64,000 bases of DNA from Natrarchaeobius oligotrophus (lineage in GTDB: Archaea > Halobacteriota > Halobacteria > Halobacteriales > Natrialbaceae): positions 1-64,000 of the forward strand of contig NZ_REFZ01000007.1 in assembly GCF_003841465.1 (NCBI RefSeq), read 5' to 3'. Both the position numbers and the translations under genes were made by a program. This document shows, piece after piece, positions 8,540 through 17,243 of the stretch. The notes under the pieces were generated by a model. It did not search any database. It saw only the letters and a program-made list of their open reading frames with translations, and was not told the DNA's origin. Positions within the stretch are counted from its first letter, which is position 1. Each line of letters starts with the position of its first letter.

Positions 8540-9412
8540 ATGCCCCTCTCTCGACACGGGGCGGGCGTCGAGGCGACGGTCCGTGCGTTCTGGTCGCAGG
8601 TTCACCCCGTGTTTATGCTGCCGCCGCTCGCCGCGTCGCTGTTCGGCGCGATCCTCTCGGGTGAGGTCGCCCTCGAGCCAGCGGCGATTCACGTGCTCGC
8701 GATATTCGCGGCGGTGTACACGGCCCACGTCAAGGACGGGTACGTCGACTTCCACGTGCGGGGCGAAGACGACGACCATCCGCTCACGGCGACGGGGTGT
8801 CGGATCGGACTTACCCTCTCGACGATTGCGTTCGTCGCCTGCTGTCTCCTCCTGTGGGTGCTGGGCGCGCAGCTGGCGGTCGCGCTCACGCTGCCGACGT
8901 GGCTGATCGCCTACCACCACGCGCCTCAGCTGGATACGAACCCGCTGACGGCGACCACCGGCTACCCGCTCGGGATCGCACTCTCGATCCTCGGCGGCTT
9001 CGCGACCCAGGCCGGCACGGTAACGGCGCTCCCGCTCGGATTCGCCGCCGTTTTTCTCGTCCTGCTCTCGGGGATCAAAGTGATCGACGACGCACAGGAC
9101 TACGACTACGACCGATCGATCGCAAAGCGGACGGTCGCCGTCGTTCTCGGTCCGGAACGCGCCTACGACGTCGCGTACGGTCTGATGGCATTCGCGCTGG
9201 TCGCGGTCGTCGCCCTCGCGATCACTCGAGTGTTCCCGCCCGGCTCGGTGCTGGCGGTTCTCGCGTTCGCCGCGGTCGCCGCGGTCGCTCGCCGGGCGAA
9301 TCCCGAACTCGCGACGATGCTGCTGGTGAGGGGATCGTACGTGTTCCTCGCCGTCCTCGTCGCCGCCGTCTGGTTCGAACCGGTCGCCACGATCGGCGTT
9401 GCCACCGGCTGA
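8540..9412 (+). CDS. UbiA-family membrane prenyltransferase
   Basis: A 290-residue membrane protein with about eight to nine hydrophobic segments. Two aspartate-rich loops match the prenyl-diphosphate/Mg2+ sites of the UbiA superfamily: DGYVDFHVRGEDDDHP at about residues 58-73 and DDAQDYDYDRS at about 180-190. Members attach isoprenoid chains to aromatic or sugar-phosphate acceptors for quinone, heme or archaeal ether-lipid synthesis. Which acceptor this one uses is not clear. The start at 8540 is favoured by the TATA element at the leaderless distance. It is divergent from the TPP enzyme. The neighbours (a flavoprotein and a siderophore synthetase) do not define a pathway. Confidence 0.82.
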   Translation: MPLSRHGAGVEATVRAFWSQVHPVFMLPPLAASLFGAILSGEVALEPAAIHVLAIFAAVYTAHVKDGYVDFHVRGEDDDHPLTATGCRIGLTLSTIAFVACCLLLWVLGAQLAVALTLPTWLIAYHHAPQLDTNPLTATTGYPLGIALSILGGFATQAGTVTALPLGFAAVFLVLLSGIKVIDDAQDYDYDRSIAKRTVAVVLGPERAYDVAYGLMAFALVAVVALAITRVFPPGSVLAVLAFAAVAAVARRANPELATMLLVRGSYVFLAVLVAAVWFEPVATIGVATG

Positions 9413-9553
9413 TGCGGACCGCCGTCCGTCGTCGTCGTAACCGCGACCGTCCTGCGATCGCACCGGTACATCGAAACGGCACTCGTAGCGCGGAAAACCA
9501 CCCCGTCGAACGTTTTCGTCCAGTATATGTGTCCGCGGTACGCATCCCCGCGT

Positions 9554-10291
9554 ATGAAAGACGTTTGTATCGTCGGCGGAGGCGTCTCCGGACTCTCCGC
9601 GTCGATCTACACGGCCCGTGCTGGACTGAACACCCTCGTCGTCGACGGCGGCGAATCGATCCTCGCGCGTAACGCGAGTCTCGAGAACTATCCCGGCTTC
9701 CCGGACGGCGTCGACGCCCGCCGGTTCGTCCAGCTGGTTCGAGAACAGGCCAGAAACGCCGGCGCGACGTTCGAACTCGGCCGGGTGACGGCCGTCGAAG
9801 CGGTCGACGAGACCGACCTCGAGGCCGGCTTCGTCCTCGAGACCGAGGGCGGCGATCCGATCGAGGCCCGTCGGGTGATCGCGGCGTCGTGGTCCGACAG
9901 CGAGTACCTCGTGCCGCTCGACGTCGGGCGCATCCAGCGCGGGAGCAAACACTTCGTGGACGTCGACGAGGCCGGACGGACGGCGGTCGACGGCGTCTAC
10001 GCGGCCGGCCGGGTCGCGAACGAGCCCCACCAGGCGATCGTCGCGGCGGGCCACGGTGCGAAGGTCGCACTCGCCGCGATCCACGACGCCGACGTGAACT
10101 TCTATCACGACTGGGTCGTCCCCGAGGGCTACTTCACCGGACGGGGTCGCGAGGTGCCCCCCGGCTGCGAGGAGATCGACGACGACGAACGCCGACGGCG
10201 CGACGAGCGCGCGCGCGAACGGCTGCTCGAGGCGCTTTCGGAGCCGCTCGACGAACGGCCGACGATGCACCCGAGCGTCGATCTCGACTGA
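9554..10291 (+). CDS. Thioredoxin-reductase-like flavoprotein lacking the NADPH domain
   Basis: A 245-residue FAD protein. The N-terminus KDVCIVGGGVSGLSAS is the dinucleotide-binding loop, ASLENYPGFPDG is typical of thioredoxin reductases, and DGVYAAGRVANEPHQAIVAA is the C-terminal FAD motif. Between them the sequence runs directly from RRVIAASWSDSEY to the C-terminal FAD half. The central NADPH-binding domain with the redox CxxC, about 120 residues in normal TrxB, is absent. The last 80 residues form an acidic, arginine-rich tail. A TATA-like gtatatg at about 9523 fits leaderless initiation at the ATG at 9554. It is probably a flavin oxidoreductase that uses another electron donor (inference). 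The function is unknown. Confidence 0.8.
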   Translation: MKDVCIVGGGVSGLSASIYTARAGLNTLVVDGGESILARNASLENYPGFPDGVDARRFVQLVREQARNAGATFELGRVTAVEAVDETDLEAGFVLETEGGDPIEARRVIAASWSDSEYLVPLDVGRIQRGSKHFVDVDEAGRTAVDGVYAAGRVANEPHQAIVAAGHGAKVALAAIHDADVNFYHDWVVPEGYFTGRGREVPPGCEEIDDDERRRRDERARERLLEALSEPLDERPTMHPSVDLD

Positions 10292-10391
10292 GTCGTTTCC
10301 TCGCAGGAGGGGCACCTCGTCCGCTCCGTGAGGACCTCCCGGAACGTTATCACGGCTCCCGGTGGAGTGTCCGACGAGTTGTGACGGGAGC

Positions 10392-12662
10392 ATGACGAAA
10401 CGAAGACGATCCGGACCGATCTCCCTCCGGACGACGGCGGAACGGAACGCACTCGGCGCGGCGAGTCGGTACGCTCGAGCGAACGACCTCTCGTCGCCCG
10501 GCGAAACCGCGTACCTCGAGGCGCTCGCGGACGCCCGCAACGAAATTCTCTTTCGACTCGTCCGGGGTCTCCTTCGCGGTCGGCCGGCAGGACTCGCCGA
10601 TCCGGCGTTCGTCGCGATCGATCGGTCGGATTCGAACGACGGCGCTTCCGGTTCGGCCCGTGGCCCATTCGCCATCGGGGACCCGTCCGAACCGCCGAAC
10701 GCGGTCGACGATCCGTCGAGTCTTCGCGAGGCGCTATCGCCGGAGATCGACGTCAGCGTCGACCGACTTCGTTCGCTCTTCGATCCCCTTCGCGATCGGC
10801 ACCGCCGGTTCGCCCTCGTCCCGTTTCCCGGCTCCGAGACCCTGTTACTCGCGCCGCTCGCGGCGAGACACGGCTACGATCGGTTTCGGTTCGACGGTTC
10901 GATCCGTGGGTGGTCGCCGGCCGAGCGACCGGGCGATTCGAGTGCGGACGAAACTGCCGTCGAGTCGACGGCGAACGACGCGAACGCGCGGGAGACGGCG
11001 GAGAAACCGGCCCGTAGGACGACAAACGGCGGTCTCGAACGGATCGCACACCCGGTCGATCTCGTTCCCCTCCTCGAGCGCGAGGGCGCGTTCGTGGACG
11101 GGGCCCAGGCCGAGCGAATCCGATTCGAACTGTCCGACAGCGTCGCCAACCTCGCGCTTGCTCAGCTCGCGGGCGACGTTCACGCGAAAGCGGTCGACGC
11201 GATCGACGCCGGCTCGACGCTCGAGGCGATCGCGGCGGGCGTTCCGGCGGCCGACCCCGCGAGCGCGTTCGAGCGGATCGTCACCGACGGGCACCCGTTC
11301 CACCCGGCCGGGAAGCTCAGACGCGGGATGTCCGCCGCGGACGGGCTCGCCTACGCGCCGGAGTTCGCCGACCGGATCGACATCCGGTTCGTCGCGATCG
11401 ATCGGGCGTTCGCCCTCGAGAGCCACGCGTCCGGCTCCGATCGGCTGACAGAGCGGCTGTTCGAGACGTTCGACGGCCTCGAGCCGGCCGTGGAGCAGGA
11501 ACTTCCCTCGGACGCGGGCCGTGACGAGTACGCCGTCGTCCCCGTGCATCCGCTTCAGTACCACCGGACGGTTCCGGAGCGCTACGCTCGCCAGCGCGAC
11601 GACGGGCGAGTCGTTCCGATTCCGGAATTCGCACGCCCGGCGACGCCCCTCCTCAATCTCAGGACGGTCGTTCCGCACGAGGGCGAACGCACGGCCGACG
11701 GACCGATCTCACACCTCAAGCTCGCGATTCCGGTCCAGACGACGAACGTCGTTCGAACGCTGTCTCCGAACGCCGTCTCGAACGGGCCGCGACTGACCGA
11801 CGTCGTGCGTGCGATCGACGAGCGCGAATCCTTCGAGACGCTCGGAATACTCGCGGAGCCTGCGGCGACGTGTTACCACCCGCCGAGCGGCCCCGATCCG
11901 GGAGGCGAGGCGTTCGACGACGCCAGACACCTCTCGGCGCTGCTCCGGGCTGCGCCGTCGGCTCACCGGCTCGTCCCCGACGACGGGCTGGCGGTCGTCG
12001 CCTCGAGTCTGGTGGCCGACGCGCCGGGGACCGACCGCCCGCTCGTCTGCGAGCTGATCGACCGCTACGGTGGGAGTGTGGACGCTCGGACCGACGGGGA
12101 GGCGGCGCTCGCGTTCCTCGAGCGATACGTAGCGGTCGTCGTCCCCGACCAGCTTCGGCTGCTGTCCGCGTACGGGATCGCCCTCGAGAGCCACCTTCAG
12201 AACAGCCTGGTCGTCTTCGATCCCGACGACGCGCGTCCCGTCGCGACGCTGGTGCGCGACCTGGGCGGAATCCGCGCCCACCGCGGCCGCCTCGCGGATC
12301 GAGGGCTCTCGTTCGAGCCGTATCCGAACTCCGACCTCGACGCCGACGGCGAGCGAGACTGTTACCGGAAGCTGTACTACGCGCTCTTTCAGAACCACCT
12401 CGCGGAACTCGTGGCGACGATCGTCCGCGAGCGCGAGGTCGACGAAGCGGACTGCTGGCGGTTGATTCGAACGAGTTGCGAGCGGACGTTCGAGCGTCTG
12501 CGTGGCGACTCGTCGGTCCCCTCCGATCGGATCCGCCGAGACGAGCGCGCGCTGGTTTCGGATCCGACGGAACACAAGGCGCTGACCGCGATGCGCCTGC
12601 GCGGCAAGCGCCACGAGTACGTGACGAGCGAGGTGGCGAACCCGCTGGCTCGCTACGCTTAA
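10392..12662 (+). CDS. IucA/IucC-family NIS siderophore synthetase
   Basis: A 756-residue NRPS-independent siderophore (NIS) synthetase that condenses citrate or another carboxylate with an amine or alcohol using ATP. Family signatures are visible: DGHPFHPAGKLRRGMS (ATP/phosphate-binding region), YAVVPVHPLQYHRTVPERYA, SHLKLAIPVQTTNVVRTLSP, and ESHLQNSLVVFD in the C-terminal FhuF-like part. An acidic, low-complexity stretch at about residues 80-110 and another at about 180-210 look like haloarchaeal insertions. The start at the ATG at 10392 follows gacgggag. No monooxygenase, acetyltransferase, second synthetase or siderophore transporter lies in the neighbourhood. The product therefore cannot be predicted, and the gene may work with genes elsewhere. 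Downstream coaBC is 26 nt away. Confidence 0.88.
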   Translation: MTKRRRSGPISLRTTAERNALGAASRYARANDLSSPGETAYLEALADARNEILFRLVRGLLRGRPAGLADPAFVAIDRSDSNDGASGSARGPFAIGDPSEPPNAVDDPSSLREALSPEIDVSVDRLRSLFDPLRDRHRRFALVPFPGSETLLLAPLAARHGYDRFRFDGSIRGWSPAERPGDSSADETAVESTANDANARETAEKPARRTTNGGLERIAHPVDLVPLLEREGAFVDGAQAERIRFELSDSVANLALAQLAGDVHAKAVDAIDAGSTLEAIAAGVPAADPASAFERIVTDGHPFHPAGKLRRGMSAADGLAYAPEFADRIDIRFVAIDRAFALESHASGSDRLTERLFETFDGLEPAVEQELPSDAGRDEYAVVPVHPLQYHRTVPERYARQRDDGRVVPIPEFARPATPLLNLRTVVPHEGERTADGPISHLKLAIPVQTTNVVRTLSPNAVSNGPRLTDVVRAIDERESFETLGILAEPAATCYHPPSGPDPGGEAFDDARHLSALLRAAPSAHRLVPDDGLAVVASSLVADAPGTDRPLVCELIDRYGGSVDARTDGEAALAFLERYVAVVVPDQLRLLSAYGIALESHLQNSLVVFDPDDARPVATLVRDLGGIRAHRGRLADRGLSFEPYPNSDLDADGERDCYRKLYYALFQNHLAELVATIVREREVDEADCWRLIRTSCERTFERLRGDSSVPSDRIRRDERALVSDPTEHKALTAMRLRGKRHEYVTSEVANPLARYA

Positions 12663-12688
12663 CACGCCGGCGTGAGAAGATCGAACGA

Positions 12689-13864
12689 ATGCTCGAGGGA
12701 GTCAACGTCGCGCTCGGGGTAACGGGGTCGATCGCCGCGGTCAAGACGGTCGAGCTGGCCCACGAGCTGCGACGGCGAGGGGCGGCCGTTCGGGGGGTGA
12801 TGACCGACAGCGCGCGCGGAATCGTCCACCCCTGGGCGCTCGAGTTCGCGACGGACGCCGAGGTCGTCACGGAGATCACCGGCGGCGTCGAGCACGTCGA
12901 ACTCTGTGGCTACGACGGCTGGGCCGACGTCCTCCTGATCGCGCCGGCGACGGCCAACACCGTCGGGAAGATCGCGGGAGCCGTCGACGACACACCCGTG
13001 ACGACGTGTGCGACGACCGCGCTGGGCGCGGGCACGCCCGTCGTGATCGCACCCGCGATGCACGAGCCGATGTACGACCACCCGGGCGTCCTCGAGGCCA
13101 TCGAGACCGTCGAGGGATGGGGAGTCGAGTTCGTCTCCCCGCGCATCGAGGAGGGGAAAGCGAAGATCGCGAGCGAGGAGGCGATCGTCTGCGACGTGGC
13201 CCGGGCCGCGGGCGACCGGTCGCTCGAGGGACGCCGCGTCGTCGTCACCAGCGGCGCGACGAGCGAGCCGATCGATCCGGTTCGGGTTCTCACGAACCGA
13301 TCCTCGGGGAAGATGGGACGGGCCGTCGCGCGGGCCTGTTACGTCCGCGGAGCCGACGTGACCCTCGTCCACGACGGCGACTCCGTTCCCTACGCCGACG
13401 TCCGCGAGGTCGAACGCGCCGAGGAGATGCTCGCGGCGACGCGGGAGGCCTGCGACGACGCGGACGCGCTCGTTTCGGCCGCCGCGATCGGCGACTACAC
13501 GCTCGAAGAGAGCGAAGAGAAGATCCGCTCGGGACGGGAGCGGACGCTCGAGCTCGAGCCCGCGCCCAAACTGATCGACGAGATCCGCGCCGACCGCCCG
13601 ACGCTCCCGATCGTCGGGTTCAAGACCGAAACGTCGGGCGACGAGCGTGCGATGATAGAGAAGGCGAGGGAGACGCTCGAGCGCGCCGATCTCGCGTTCG
13701 TCGTGGCCAACGACGCGAGCGTGATGGGTGCCGATCGAACGCGAGCGCTGCTGGTTCACGCGGCCGACGTCGCGCGCTACGAGGGGTCGAAAGCCGGGCT
13801 GGCCGAGGAGATCGCCGCCTCGATCGCGACGATGCTGGCCGGCGGTCCGGATCGTCAGCACTAA
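12689..13864 (+). CDS. coaBC: Bifunctional phosphopantothenoylcysteine decarboxylase / phosphopantothenate-cysteine ligase
   Basis: A 391-residue fusion enzyme of coenzyme A synthesis. The N-terminal flavoprotein CoaC domain (about residues 1-185) carries VTGSIAAVKTVELAHEL, the catalytic-type His in GGVEHVEL, and the FMN-site region APATANTVGKIA. It ends with APAMHEPMYDHP. The CoaB ligase domain (about 190-385) begins GRRVVVTSGATSEPIDPVR and includes LTNRSSGKMGRAVA plus AAIGDYT. Both activities convert 4'-phosphopantothenate plus cysteine to 4'-phosphopantetheine in the cytosol. The length is normal. The ATG at 12689 follows gagaagatcgaacga and lies 26 nt after the IucA/IucC-type gene, so co-transcription is possible, though no functional link is known. 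Confidence 0.95.
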   Translation: MLEGVNVALGVTGSIAAVKTVELAHELRRRGAAVRGVMTDSARGIVHPWALEFATDAEVVTEITGGVEHVELCGYDGWADVLLIAPATANTVGKIAGAVDDTPVTTCATTALGAGTPVVIAPAMHEPMYDHPGVLEAIETVEGWGVEFVSPRIEEGKAKIASEEAIVCDVARAAGDRSLEGRRVVVTSGATSEPIDPVRVLTNRSSGKMGRAVARACYVRGADVTLVHDGDSVPYADVREVERAEEMLAATREACDDADALVSAAAIGDYTLEESEEKIRSGRERTLELEPAPKLIDEIRADRPTLPIVGFKTETSGDERAMIEKARETLERADLAFVVANDASVMGADRTRALLVHAADVARYEGSKAGLAEEIAASIATMLAGGPDRQH

Positions 13865-13971
13865 TCTCACACCTCACGTCCGCGTTCGGTTGCTGGCGTT
13901 ACGTTCTCTCCTCCGGACGTGAGTTAACTTTCGACGCCCGACGACCTGATTCGAGTCGCGGACAGGAGAAC

Positions 13972-13977
13972 TATATA
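13972..13977 (+). promoter_or_regulatory. TATA element upstream of a leaderless mini-ORF and the HTH gene
   Basis: TATATA at 13972-13977 sits about 26 nt before the ATG at 14001 and about 84 nt before the GTG of the HTH membrane protein. By the usual archaeal spacing, transcription would start at 14001 and place a 26-codon frame at the 5' end of the message. Confidence 0.5.
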
Positions 13978-14058
13978 GGTGGCGTTCCTGCCCCGGACTA
14001 ATGGGTGTACGATCGGTTACGCGGACGAGGGCGGTCGACTCGAGGGGGGTGAGCTGGT

Positions 14059-14685
14059 GTGGCACAGCAACACCGTACTGACGAGTCCCGGCGGGTCGAC
14101 CGCGGCGAGGAAACCGACGCCGTCGACGACGCGCTCGAGGAGGACCTCTCGAAAGGCGAGATCTTCGAAGTCCTCCGCAATCAGCGACGACGGTACGTGC
14201 TCCACTACCTGAAACAGGACGGTCGTCCCGTCGAGCTGGGTGATCTCGCCCAGCAGGTCGCCGCCTGGGAGTACGAGACGACACTCGAGGGCGTCACGCC
14301 GGAACAGCGCAAACGAGTCTACACGACGCTCCAGCAGACGCACCTGCCGAAGATGGACGAGGCGGGCATCCTCGCGTTCGACTCGGACGCCGGACGCATC
14401 GAGGCGACCGATCGAACGCGGGACATCACCGTCTACCTCGAGATCGTGCCGGGCCACGAGTTCGCCTGGCGGGAGCTCTATCTCTCGCTGGGAGCCGTCG
14501 GCTGTGCGCTGGTCGCCGCGCTCTGGCTCGAGATCTATCCGCTGACGCTGCTGTCGGATCTGACCTGGGCGGGGATCGTCTCCGTGACGGTGACGGCCAC
14601 GGCGGTCGCACACATCTACTACGAACGGCAGATGCGCCTCGGTCGCGGCGAGCAACCGCCCGAACTCAGCTTCGGCGACGACTGA
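14059..14685 (+). CDS. Haloarchaeal HTH domain protein with two membrane segments
   Basis: A 208-residue protein. Residues about 30-115 form a winged-helix-like domain of the haloarchaeal type ([37 protein letters not shown]). Two hydrophobic segments at about 140-185 anchor the C-terminal part, which ends in an acidic tail. It probably acts as a membrane-tethered transcriptional regulator or sensor; no target is evident. The start is GTG at 14059, preceded by the purine-rich ggggggtgag. An in-frame TGA lies just upstream, so no longer form exists. A 26-codon ATG frame (14001-14081) overlaps the start in another frame. A degenerate palindromic element follows directly after the TGA. Confidence 0.75.
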   Translation: MAQQHRTDESRRVDRGEETDAVDDALEEDLSKGEIFEVLRNQRRRYVLHYLKQDGRPVELGDLAQQVAAWEYETTLEGVTPEQRKRVYTTLQQTHLPKMDEAGILAFDSDAGRIEATDRTRDITVYLEIVPGHEFAWRELYLSLGAVGCALVAALWLEIYPLTLLSDLTWAGIVSVTVTATAVAHIYYERQMRLGRGEQPPELSFGDD

Positions 14686-14750
14686 GACGGATCGCTGTCC
14701 CGATGTACCGATCCGGCCACGAACCGTCAGCGATCGCGCCGACAGCGACG
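14686..14750 (+). repeat. Degenerate copy D of the stop-abutting palindromic element
   Basis: Directly after the TGA at 14683-14685 the sequence GACGGATCGCTGTC matches the left arm of the element, followed by GATGTACCG. TCGCTGTC (14692-14699) can pair with GACAGCGA (14741-14748). The inner GC stem of other copies is poorly conserved, so this is an eroded member. Confidence 0.45.
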
Positions 14751-14851
14751 GACGTCGAACGCGCCTCGCTCGTTTTCACCGCGGAGACGACGGGTACCGG
14801 ACGTCCCGCCCGGATCGTCAGCTTTTACTCGGACACCGACCGACCCACGAC

Positions 14852-15421
14852 ATGGATCAGTTAGAACGGTCGCTTCTCGAGGCTCCGATCGTGGAGAAAA
14901 ACGGCTACCACTACTTCGTCCACCCGATCAGCGACGGCGTTCCGAAGCTCGATCCGACCCTGTTGCGCGAGATCGTCATCCGAATCATCCGGAAGGCGAA
15001 ACTCGAGGAGGTCGATCGGATCGTCACCCCCGCCGCGATGGGGATCCACATCTCGACCGCGGTGTCGCTGATGACGGACATCCCGCTGACGGTCATCCGC
15101 AAGCGACAGTACGGTCTCGAAGGCGAGGTCGCGATCTCCCAGGAGACCGGCTACTCGGAAAACGAGATGTACATCAACGACGTTCGCGAGGGCGAACGCG
15201 TGCTCGTCCTCGACGACGTGCTCTCGACGGGCGGCACGCTCGCGTCCGTTCTCGAGGCGCTCGACGAAATCGGCGCGGAGGTCGTCGACACGGTCGCGGT
15301 GATCAAGAAAGTCGGTGGCGAGAACAAAGTCGACGACGCCGGCTACGACGTCAAGACGCTGATCAACGTCGACGTCGTCGACGGCGAGGTCGTCATCGTC
15401 GACGAGAACGGCGATTCCTGA
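14852..15421 (+). CDS. hpt: Hypoxanthine/guanine-type purine phosphoribosyltransferase
   Basis: A 189-residue type I phosphoribosyltransferase that joins a purine base to PRPP in salvage. The PRPP-binding loop is [14 protein letters not shown] at about residues 117-130. [14 protein letters not shown] and [12 protein letters not shown] match archaeal Hpt/Apt-like proteins. The length is right for the archaeal HGPRTase group. Base preference (hypoxanthine/guanine versus adenine) is inferred from family resemblance only. The ATG at 14852 gives [19 protein letters not shown], a typical start. The TGA is followed directly by palindromic copy B, which separates it from the ABC transporter operon. 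Confidence 0.88.
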   Translation: MDQLERSLLEAPIVEKNGYHYFVHPISDGVPKLDPTLLREIVIRIIRKAKLEEVDRIVTPAAMGIHISTAVSLMTDIPLTVIRKRQYGLEGEVAISQETGYSENEMYINDVREGERVLVLDDVLSTGGTLASVLEALDEIGAEVVDTVAVIKKVGGENKVDDAGYDVKTLINVDVVDGEVVIVDENGDS

Positions 15422-15502
15422 GACGGGGTACTGCACGTCAGTTCCGGCGCACCCGCGACACGGGCGGCGGGTGCACCGGTACGTCGGTGCAGTAATCCGT
15501 AC
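15422..15502 (+). repeat. Dispersed palindromic element, copy B (abuts stop codon)
   Basis: Immediately after the hpt TGA, GACGGGGTACTGCAC pairs with GTGCAGTAATCCGTAC, and the inner CCGGCGCACCC pairs with GGGTGCACCGG with one mismatch. The layout is the same as at 6621-6701 and 59153-59233. Confidence 0.72.
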
Positions 15503-15536
15503 GAGGTCCTAGCAAATTTCGGCCACTGCACAATGC

Positions 15537-15542
15537 CTATAT
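15537..15542 (+). promoter_or_regulatory. TATA element of the peptide-type ABC operon
   Basis: CTATAT at 15537-15542 is centred about 27 nt before the ATG at 15567, which predicts a leaderless operon mRNA beginning with the binding-protein gene. It lies downstream of palindromic element B, so this operon has its own promoter. Confidence 0.6.
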
Positions 15543-15566
15543 CGGCGGGCTAGCAACGACAGTGAT

Positions 15567-17216
15567 ATGGACTGTCGGGAGGGCAAGGACGAAGCCGTCG
15601 ATCGACGATCGGTTCTCGGCGGGTTCGCGACGGTGGGTTCGCTGGGGCTCGCTGGGTGTATCAGCGCCGAAGACGACGACCCCGTCGAAGCCGAAACTGA
15701 GGCCGAACGGTTGATTCTCCGTGGATTCGAGGACGAGGGGGTCGATGCTCCCGTCGAAACGACGATCTACGCGAACGCCGAAAACGACGAGCGATCGCGC
15801 TGGGCGCAACTGGTGCAACACGAGTTGAACGAGACGGAGCTGTTCGACGTCGGCTTCCAGCAACTCGAGTGGGGGAGCTACGAGCAGCTCTGTCTCAACA
15901 TGGCGGAAAACGAGGAAAACTGCCTCATCACGCTCGATATCAGCGGTGGCTGGGATCCACACTCGTACGTCAATCTTCTCTTTCACTCGGCTCACTGGGC
16001 TCCGAACGGGTTCAACTTCAATCACTTCGCGGACGACCGCGTCGACGAGCTGATCGACGCCGGACGATCCGAAAGCGACCGAACGGAGCGCGTCGAGATC
16101 TACGAGCAACTACAGGAACGGCTCCTCCAGCAGTTACCGATCTCGATCCTCCGGTACGGCGAGGAGGCGACGGTGTACCGCCGCGACTCGGTCGAGCGTT
16201 GGCGACAGTATCCGTTGCCCGGGATCGAGTACGACACCGTGTACGCGCCGTACGCGGGCGAGTACGTCGAACTGGCCGACGGCGGAGACGCGGAACTCGT
16301 CGGCGATGCCGTCGCCACGGTCTCGAATCCGGATCCGATCCGGATGCACGACACCACCTCGAACATGGTTACGAGCCTCATCTACGAGGGGCTGCTCGCG
16401 GTCGACTTCGAGGGGCGGCCACAGCCCCAGCTCGCGACCGACTGGGAGCAACTCGACGAGACGACCTACCGATTCGAGCTCCGGGAGGGAGTCACGTTTC
16501 ACAACGGCGAGTCGCTCACCGCCGATCACGTCCGCTTCTCGCTCGAGCGCTACGAGGGCTCGCCCCGGGCGAACGACGTGTACGACTGGTACGAAGGGGT
16601 GGACGTCGTCGACGACCACGAACTCGAGATCCGCCTCGTCGAGGAGTACGGCCCGTTCGAGACGAGCGTCGGGCTCCCGATCGTTCCGCTGGCCGCCGGT
16701 GACGACGGCGAGCCGGACCTCTCGGAACGCCCGGTGGGCACCGGCCCCTACGCGTTCGCCGGCCGCGACGAGGGGGAGTACTGGCGACTGAATCGGTTCG
16801 AGGACCACTGGTTCGACGGCGACGACGACGTTCCCGAGACGCCGCCGATCGAGACGATTACTCTCCGAATCGTCTCCGAGTCCGCGTCCAGGCAGGCCGC
16901 CCTCGAGGCCGGCGAACTCGACGTCGCGACCGGGCTGCCGGCCGAGAGCATTCCCGACTTCGACGAGGCCGAAGGGTACGGCGTCGAACGATCCGTCGCT
17001 GGCGCGATCGACTTCCTCGTCTATCCGCGCTACCTCGAGCCGTTCGGAAACGTCGACGTCAGGCGGGGAATCGACCGGTTGATTCCCCGAGAACGGATCG
17101 TCAACGAGGTGTACGCCGGTGCCGGCTCCGTCGGATACACGCCGATTCCCTCGCTGCTCGCGGAGTACGCCGACCCCGACTTCGAAGCCGCTATCGTCGA
17201 CGAATACCTCGGGTGA
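15567..17216 (+). CDS. Family-5 (peptide-type) ABC substrate-binding lipoprotein, apparently circularly permuted
   Basis: A 549-residue exported binding protein. Arg13-Arg14 of DRRSVLGGFATVGSL begin a Tat signal, and LAGC (28-31) is the lipobox. The module order is reversed relative to DppA/OppA proteins. Residues about 45-235 match the usual C-terminal half: AERLILRGFEDEG, TTIYANAENDERSRWAQLV, QLEWGSYEQL, LLFHSAHW, FNFNHFADDRVDELIDAGRS, and ERVEIYEQLQERLLQQLP. Residues about 245-540 match the usual N-terminal half: TSSNMVTSLIYEGLLAVD, PQLATDWEQLDETTYRFELR, VTFHNGESLTADHVRFSL, VGTGPYAFAGRDEGEYWRLN, and INEVYAGAG-like VNEVYAGAGSVGYTPIPSLL. The protein ends where the family's linker helix would begin. 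In these proteins both halves contribute to domain I and the termini are near each other, so a permuted fold is feasible. It is first in an operon with two permeases and two ATPases. The ligand is unknown; peptides are the family default. Confidence 0.85.
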   Translation: MDCREGKDEAVDRRSVLGGFATVGSLGLAGCISAEDDDPVEAETEAERLILRGFEDEGVDAPVETTIYANAENDERSRWAQLVQHELNETELFDVGFQQLEWGSYEQLCLNMAENEENCLITLDISGGWDPHSYVNLLFHSAHWAPNGFNFNHFADDRVDELIDAGRSESDRTERVEIYEQLQERLLQQLPISILRYGEEATVYRRDSVERWRQYPLPGIEYDTVYAPYAGEYVELADGGDAELVGDAVATVSNPDPIRMHDTTSNMVTSLIYEGLLAVDFEGRPQPQLATDWEQLDETTYRFELREGVTFHNGESLTADHVRFSLERYEGSPRANDVYDWYEGVDVVDDHELEIRLVEEYGPFETSVGLPIVPLAAGDDGEPDLSERPVGTGPYAFAGRDEGEYWRLNRFEDHWFDGDDDVPETPPIETITLRIVSESASRQAALEAGELDVATGLPAESIPDFDEAEGYGVERSVAGAIDFLVYPRYLEPFGNVDVRRGIDRLIPRERIVNEVYAGAGSVGYTPIPSLLAEYADPDFEAAIVDEYLG

Positions 17217-17243
17217 GCAAACGGACGGATTTCCATCGATCGC

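Noticed and set aside
8423-10675. A 750-codon minus-strand open frame
   Set aside because: Antisense to the UbiA-type and flavoprotein genes, with Arg/Gly/Asp-rich composition of a frame shadow and no family motif.
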